From contig JAFADX010000013.1 of assembly GCA_023424475.1 (NCBI GenBank), forward strand, positions 1 to 8,543: a stretch of 8,543 nt of DNA. The letters run 5' to 3'. Below, one piece after another: positions 6,138 to 8,543 of the stretch; position 1 is the first letter of the stretch, and every line of letters starts with the position of its first letter. The notes beneath the pieces are model-generated. The model saw only the letters and a program-made list of their open reading frames with translations. It ran no database searches and was not told the origin of the DNA. Origin of the DNA: Pseudomonadota bacterium. GTDB taxonomy: Bacteria; Pseudomonadota; Alphaproteobacteria; Acetobacterales; Acetobacteraceae. A program made the translations under genes and the position numbers.

Positions 6138-6370
6138 CCTTGGATGCGCGGGCGCCTGATGGCGCCCGCGTGTGGACTGCAGACCGAGGTCCGCATCTTG
6201 GATCATCAGAGCAGGCACAGCGGTATTCCCAAGGATGGGGCCGCTCCGGGGCTGACCGCGCCGGTTACGCCGCAGATCGGATAACCGGACGAACACCGTA
6301 ATTGCTGACGCATCGTCGCGCGGTTGTGCTGCCAAAGCTGCGCAGATCCAAGATCAAGGACAAGCCACGT
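6138..6370 (+). other. Non-coding junction between cargo gene and tail chaperone
   Basis: These 233 nt hold no convincing gene. They contain the strong hairpin at 6147-6170, a perfect 7-bp inverted repeat CCGGTTA/TAACCGG (6261-6267 and 6282-6288, 14-nt gap), and a TTG at 6302 that opens the chaperone frame early but has no ribosome-binding site. AAGGA at 6356-6360 serves the ATG at 6371. A gap of this size is atypical for the otherwise overlapping operon and probably marks the right junction of the inserted DUF1254 segment. Confidence 0.5.
6147..6170 (+). terminator. Strong GC hairpin after the DUF1254 gene
   Basis: A perfect 10-bp GC-rich stem (6147-6156 pairs with 6161-6170) closes a TGAT loop, starting 9 nt after the DUF1254 stop. 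A G-T wobble can add one pair at the base. The following bases are TGTGGACTGC, not a T-run, so it is a weak or Rho-assisted terminator candidate, or an RNA 3'-end stabiliser. Its place right after the cargo gene suggests that it came with that gene. If it stops transcription efficiently, it would reduce expression of the chaperone and tape measure genes. Confidence 0.55.
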
Positions 6371-6748
6371 ATGCTCACCCTCGACCTCCCGGCCGAGCCG
6401 TACTGGCTCGACCTGCCACGCGGCGTCCGCGTCGAGATCCGGCCCGTGACCACCGCGGTCATGGCCGCCGCGCAAGCCGCGGCCGCACGCCGTCTCGCCG
6501 CGATCCGCCTCGCCGATCCGGACCTCGACCCCGACATGTCCCGCGGCCTGTCCTTCGCCTTCCTGGTCAAGGCGCTCGCCCGCCACGCCGTCACTGCCTG
6601 GGAGGGCGTCGGCGACGCCGCCGGCAAGCCGCTGCCGCTCTCCCCCGAGGCGGTCGAGCGCCTGATGGATCTCGACGACATCGCCGCGGCGTTCTGGGAT
6701 CGCGCTACCGCCCCGGTCGCCGCGGTGGCCGCTGAGGGAAACGGCTGA
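6371..6748 (+). CDS. Tail assembly chaperone, zero-frame product (gpG-like)
   Basis: This 125-residue protein starts MLTLDLPAEPYWLDLPRGVR, then a strand VEIRPVTTAVMAAAQ, an Ala-rich helical region and a C-terminal LSPEAVERLMDLDDIAAAFWDR segment (about 90-111). This is the phage tail assembly chaperone pattern: a short substrate-like head followed by helices, ending near 'AFWDR'. Such proteins coat the tape measure protein during tail assembly and are absent from the finished virion. ATG 6371 has AAGGA (6356-6360) 10 nt upstream; the in-frame TTG at 6302 would add 23 residues unlike the family. The gene ends within a frameshift signal that gives a minority G-T fusion. Confidence 0.85.
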   Translation: MLTLDLPAEPYWLDLPRGVRVEIRPVTTAVMAAAQAAAARRLAAIRLADPDLDPDMSRGLSFAFLVKALARHAVTAWEGVGDAAGKPLPLSPEAVERLMDLDDIAAAFWDRATAPVAAVAAEGNG

Positions 6749-6783
6749 GGGCCCGCGCCGCCTGGCATTTCGGCCGCGGGCCC
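6736..6783 (+). promoter_or_regulatory. Programmed -1 ribosomal frameshift signal
   Basis: The heptamer GGGAAAC (6736-6742) is in the correct phase, read in zero frame as G GGA AAC. It is followed by a 6-nt spacer GGCTGA (6743-6748), whose last three bases are the zero-frame stop. Immediately after is a stem: 6749-6757 pairs perfectly with 6775-6783 (9 bp, nearly all G-C), then 6758-6760 pairs with 6771-6773 past a bulged C at 6774, leaving a 10-nt loop. Slippery site, spacer and structure together match the known G/GT frameshift of lambda-like tail genes. The -1 frame is open from here to 7083. Confidence 0.9.
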
Positions 6784-7083
6784 GAATATTGCCGCGGCTG
6801 CGCCGCCCTGGAGCGCGATTGCGGCCTGGCCTGCCCCTACGCCCAGCACGCGCCCACCAGCGCGGAGAGCGCAGCCTGCTGGTCAGCCGGCACCACCTGC
6901 ATCACCGCCAGCGTGGCCGGTCTCGATCTCGATATCGCCGGCGCGTTGTCCGTCGCACGGGCAATGGGCGTGTCGTCCTGGGCTGCAGCGGAACTGCTGT
7001 CGGCACTGCGGGCCGGCATGGCGGCCGGGATAGCCACCAGGCGCGAGCCTCAGGAACGCCCTGTTGGGGAAAGCCTTAAATAA
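6742..7083 (+). CDS. T extension of tail assembly chaperone (G-T fusion by -1 frameshift)
   Basis: After a -1 slip on GGGAAAC, reading continues RLRARAAWHFGRGPEYCRGC and on to TAA 7081-7083, adding 113 residues to the first 124 of the chaperone for a 237-residue G-T protein. The frame has no ATG, GTG or TTG near its start, so independent initiation is unlikely. The extension carries six cysteines, four spaced C-x2-C-x6-C-x3-C (fusion residues 141, 144, 151, 155), and then an Ala-rich helical region (about 182-220). In known phages the T domain recruits tail tube subunits to the chaperone-coated tape measure. Another frame of this stretch is also open, but it is arginine-rich and lacks a usual start, as expected for a shadow. 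Confidence 0.85.
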   Translation, partial: RLRARAAWHFGRGPEYCRGCAALERDCGLACPYAQHAPTSAESAACWSAGTTCITASVAGLDLDIAGALSVARAMGVSSWAAAELLSALRAGMAAGIATRREPQERPVGESLK

Positions 7084-7221
7084 GGAGCCCGCTGATTTCG
7101 CCCGGCTTTCGGGATCGCCCGATCGGCCCGCGCATTGGCCGATAAGAAAGACGCCGCCGCATTGTCATGGCGAAGTGGCGCGGCACTCGTTCGGCCGTCT
7201 CGCCGCATCTCACTCGCGCAA
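7084..7221. other. Convergent gap between tail chaperone and PIN gene
   Basis: These 138 nt hold no supported gene. TAAGGAG at 7081-7087 overlaps the chaperone stop and looks like a ribosome-binding site left without a start codon. Small inverted repeats are present: CCCG/CGGG (7101-7104, 7110-7113) and ATCGGCC/GGCCGAT (7122-7128, 7137-7143, 8-nt loop). None is followed by a T-run on either strand, so a bidirectional terminator is possible but not supported. Confidence 0.4.
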
Positions 7222-7815
7222 TCACCGGTCGGCCGATCGACGCTCCAGGATCGGTGCAAGCTTGCCGATCTGCTCCGCAATCCGCGGCACGCCCGCCTTG
7301 CGCAGCGCGACGACATACTCCGGCAGATCGAGCGGCGGTGCGCGATAGTGCTCCAGGTCCTCGCGCACCGCGCCAGCGAAGCTCGGAGGATCAATGCTGG
7401 CGACGTCCAACAGGAAATCATCCGGATGGACCGTGTGCAGCCCATAGGGCGCCAACCGATCCGGCGGAAAGTCCGAGACGTTGAACGTCACGATACAGCT
7501 CGCCTTGCACACCACCGCAGCCGCGAGCACATGCCGATCGTCGGGATCCGGGAGGACCATGGCCTCGATGAGCGGTTCATAGCCTGTCACCAGCGCATCG
7601 AGCACCGACGCGTCCATGAGCTGACGGGTGCGCGCAAGATCGCCAACCTTCAGGTCAGGCCGTTTCTGCAGCAGATTGCGGATCCACTCGTCGTGCACCC
7701 TGTCGCTCCACCTCGCCCGGAACAACTTCGTCTGGGCGAGGTAGAGGACGAGGCTGCGCAGCCTGGCGCCGTAGAAGACATTGGCGTCGATGAACGCCGT
7801 GAAGGTTGAGATCAC
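7222..7815 (-). CDS. PIN-domain ribonuclease toxin
   Basis: This 197-residue protein starts GTG at 7815, 3 nt after the antitoxin stop. The N-terminal strand FTAFIDANVFYG has the PIN Asp10 and Asn12. An acidic residue at Glu43 (VHDEWIRNLL) follows, then Asp90/Asp92/Asp93 in LPDPDDRHVLAAAV, and TFNVSDFP (Asn112, Asp115). These make up the expected four-acid metal-binding site of PIN nucleases, which cleave RNA in VapC-type toxin-antitoxin systems. At about 200 residues it is longer than classical VapC and closer to the PIN_3 group. It is paired with an upstream helix-turn-helix protein, so it is most likely the toxin. It runs opposite to, and lies within, the phage tail operon. The RNA target cannot be inferred. 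Confidence 0.83.
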   Translation of the reverse strand: MISTFTAFIDANVFYGARLRSLVLYLAQTKLFRARWSDRVHDEWIRNLLQKRPDLKVGDLARTRQLMDASVLDALVTGYEPLIEAMVLPDPDDRHVLAAAVVCKASCIVTFNVSDFPPDRLAPYGLHTVHPDDFLLDVASIDPPSFAGAVREDLEHYRAPPLDLPEYVVALRKAGVPRIAEQIGKLAPILERRSADR

Positions 7816-7818
7816 GCG

Positions 7819-8274
7819 TCAATCCAGTTCCAGCCGGCGCGCCTCCGCGGACATCTCCGCCAGTGCCTGCTTCCGCTTCTCGGCCGAGCTGTGCTCGTAG
7901 GCCAGCAAGTCAGCGAAGCGGACGCGGCGATGGCGACCGACCATACGATGCGCGATCTCTCCTCGATCGATCAGGCCAATCAGGAACGGCCGCGAGACGT
8001 TAAGGTAGTCGGCCGCCTGCTGCGTCGTGAGCTCGGCCTCGTGCGGGATGACGGAGATCGGACGCCGCTCGGCCATGGCGGTGAGCACGGTCAGCACGAC
8101 CTCGACCGCGCGAGCAGGCAGCGGGACGACGACATTCGGCTGTTCGCGGAGGACGAGTTGAACGCCCTGACCCGCTTGCGCGGCAGGCGCCAAGCTGGCG
8201 GCGGCGGTCTTGGCGATGGCGGCCTCAGCCTCGTCGGCGACGATGGGCTCGGCCTGATCAAGCAGAGCGAGCAT
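7819..8274 (-). CDS. Excisionase-type helix-turn-helix antitoxin
   Basis: This 151-residue protein has an Ala-rich N-terminus (about 1-35), a middle strand/helix region (VQLVLREQPNVVVPLP, then VEVVLTVLTAMA), and an excisionase/MerR-like helix-turn-helix at about 81-128 (ELTTQQAADYLNVSRPFLIG, then a wing with GRHRRVRFADLLAYE). The C-terminal tail is charged and probably binds the toxin. It directly precedes the PIN gene, the usual order for antitoxin and toxin. The frame opens earlier, at TTG 8334, ATG 8325 and ATG 8304, but ATG 8274 is chosen: GGGAGGG (8279-8285 on this strand) lies 4-5 nt upstream, while the earlier starts lack a ribosome-binding site and fall inside the predicted promoter. 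It is expected to repress its own operon through the repeats upstream. Confidence 0.8.
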   Translation of the reverse strand: MLALLDQAEPIVADEAEAAIAKTAAASLAPAAQAGQGVQLVLREQPNVVVPLPARAVEVVLTVLTAMAERRPISVIPHEAELTTQQAADYLNVSRPFLIGLIDRGEIAHRMVGRHRRVRFADLLAYEHSSAEKRKQALAEMSAEARRLELD

Positions 8275-8278
8275 GGGG

Positions 8279-8285
8279 CCCTCCC
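8279..8285 (-). promoter_or_regulatory. Shine-Dalgarno that fixes the antitoxin start
   Basis: On the minus strand this reads GGGAGGG and ends 4 nt before ATG 8274. None of the upstream in-frame starts (8334, 8325, 8304) has a comparable site, so it decides the start. Confidence 0.65.
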
Positions 8286-8305
8286 GGGGCTTCTGTTGGC
8301 TCATG

Positions 8306-8334
8306 CATATACGCAAAATACGCATTAAACGCAA
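8306..8334 (-). promoter_or_regulatory. Predicted promoter of the antitoxin-toxin operon
   Basis: On the minus strand, TTGCGT (8334-8329) serves as a -35-like box and TATATG (8311-8306) as a -10-like box, with exactly 17 nt between them. Matches to the sigma-70 consensus are 3/6 and 4/6. Transcription would begin near 8299, leaving a leader of about 25 nt before ATG 8274. The stretch is clearly AT-richer than the surrounding DNA. It overlaps the 9-bp repeat array, consistent with autorepression. Confidence 0.5.
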
Positions 8335-8344
8335 CTAACGAAAC
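8309..8344. repeat. Four tandem 9-bp repeats, probable antitoxin operator
   Basis: On the plus strand the units are ATACGCAAA (8309-8317), ATACGCATT (8318-8326), AAACGCAAC (8327-8335) and TAACGAAAC (8336-8344), consensus AWACGCAAN. A, C, G and A at unit positions 3, 4, 5 and 7 are invariant. The array lies between the divergent antitoxin and tape measure genes and covers the antitoxin's -35 box and spacer, reaching into the -10. Binding of the antitoxin or toxin-antitoxin complex is inferred from position. Iteron-like replication function is an alternative with no supporting replication gene here. Confidence 0.65.
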
Positions 8345-8368
8345 AGTCAGGTAAGGGGGCACCGCGCC

Positions 8369-8543
8369 ATGGCCGACGCAACCCGCCGCGTCTCGGTCCG
8401 CCTCTCGCTGGACGACGCCGCCCGGGTCAAGGCCGGGCTGCGCGAGGTCGGTGAGACAGGCCAGCGCTCCCTCGACCAGATCAAGGGCGGGGCCGAACGC
8501 GCCTCCCGCTCGCTCGAACTGCTCGACGTCGCCACGCGCGGCA
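8369..8543 (+). CDS. Phage tail tape measure protein, N-terminus (partial)
   Basis: ATG 8369 opens a frame that runs off the window; 58 codons are visible. The start, ADATRRVSVRLSLDDAARVK, followed by a helical segment (AGLREVGETGQRSLDQIKGG and on), is typical of tape measure proteins of the 'phage tail length tape measure' type: a short beta strand, then long amphipathic helices. The full protein sets tail length and is wrapped by the G/GT chaperone encoded upstream. AAGGGGG (8353-8359) lies 9 nt before the start. It should follow the chaperone immediately; the antisense toxin-antitoxin module has separated them by about 1.3 kb. Confidence 0.75.
   Translation, partial: MADATRRVSVRLSLDDAARVKAGLREVGETGQRSLDQIKGGAERASRSLELLDVATRG

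Noticed and set aside
4495..6362. Loose similarity between 4495-4526 and 6332-6362 (GCCAAA-CTGC...AGA...ATCAA...GAC) as direct repeats flanking the cargo gene
   Set aside because: Needs several gaps and mismatches; it could be chance. Only an empty-site comparison would settle it.
6302..6370. TTG start at 6302 extending the tail chaperone by 23 residues
   Set aside because: No ribosome-binding site, and the family normally begins at the MLTLDLPAEP-like segment at 6371.
6789..7079. Arginine-rich plus-strand open frame after the tail chaperone
   Set aside because: It is not the -1 frame reached from GGGAAAC; the frame ending at 7083 is, and it encodes a far more protein-like sequence.
7135..7809. 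Plus-strand open frame of 224 codons opposite the PIN gene
   Set aside because: The minus strand carries the PIN catalytic acids and a fitting antitoxin partner; the plus-strand product shows no domain.
8296..8324. Plus-strand promoter (TTGGCT with TACGCA) for the tape measure gene
   Set aside because: The -10 match is poor and it lies in the repeat array, whose base pattern creates promoter-like strings on both strands.
8309..8344. CRISPR array or plasmid iterons
   Set aside because: Units are 9 bp without spacers, so not CRISPR; no replication initiator gene is nearby, so an operator is more economical than an origin.

Overview
The window is high-GC DNA with tightly packed rightward genes, many of them overlapping at ATGA or GTGA stop/start junctions. 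It reads as the head-to-tail structural operon of a siphovirus-like prophage, probably in an alphaproteobacterium. An Acetobacteraceae/Roseomonas-type host is a guess from the mix of families (DUF2190 decoration protein, DUF6441, this type of tail tube and tail chaperone). No integrase, attachment site, tRNA, CRISPR array or insertion sequence is visible, so neither prophage boundary is in the window.

Left part (1-3432): the C-terminus of a probable major capsid protein is followed by a 114-nt gap containing a large hairpin, then a DUF2190 capsid-decoration gene. A lysis cassette is woven into the head-completion genes: a lysozyme-like protein with a C-terminal membrane segment, an i-spanin candidate, an o-spanin-like lipoprotein whose start is nested in the i-spanin gene, and a three-segment holin. 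Between and after these lie a head-tail joining protein, a DUF6441 protein and a tail-terminator-like protein.

Middle part (3467-7083): a tail tube gene is followed by a gene that does not belong to the virion pathway, a 514-residue exported DUF1254/DUF1214 protein with its own ribosome-binding site and a strong GC hairpin just after its stop. The tail assembly chaperone follows. It carries a textbook programmed -1 frameshift signal: slippery GGGAAAC, a 6-nt spacer that contains the zero-frame stop, and a long GC stem. The shift would produce a 237-residue G-T fusion with a cysteine-rich extension.

Right part (7084-8543): a leftward two-gene module lies between the chaperone and the tape measure gene. 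It encodes an excisionase-type helix-turn-helix antitoxin followed by a PIN-domain ribonuclease toxin, antisense to the tail operon. Its promoter region holds four tandem 9-bp repeats that overlap the predicted -35/-10, a likely autoregulatory operator. The tape measure gene starts at 8369 and runs off the window.

Overall this is a standard tail operon, with the usual order tube, chaperone G/GT, tape measure, broken twice by cargo (moron) genes. The frameshift signal, the repeat-array operator and the two insertions are the most informative features. Function calls come from recognising sequence families by eye; no database search was run.
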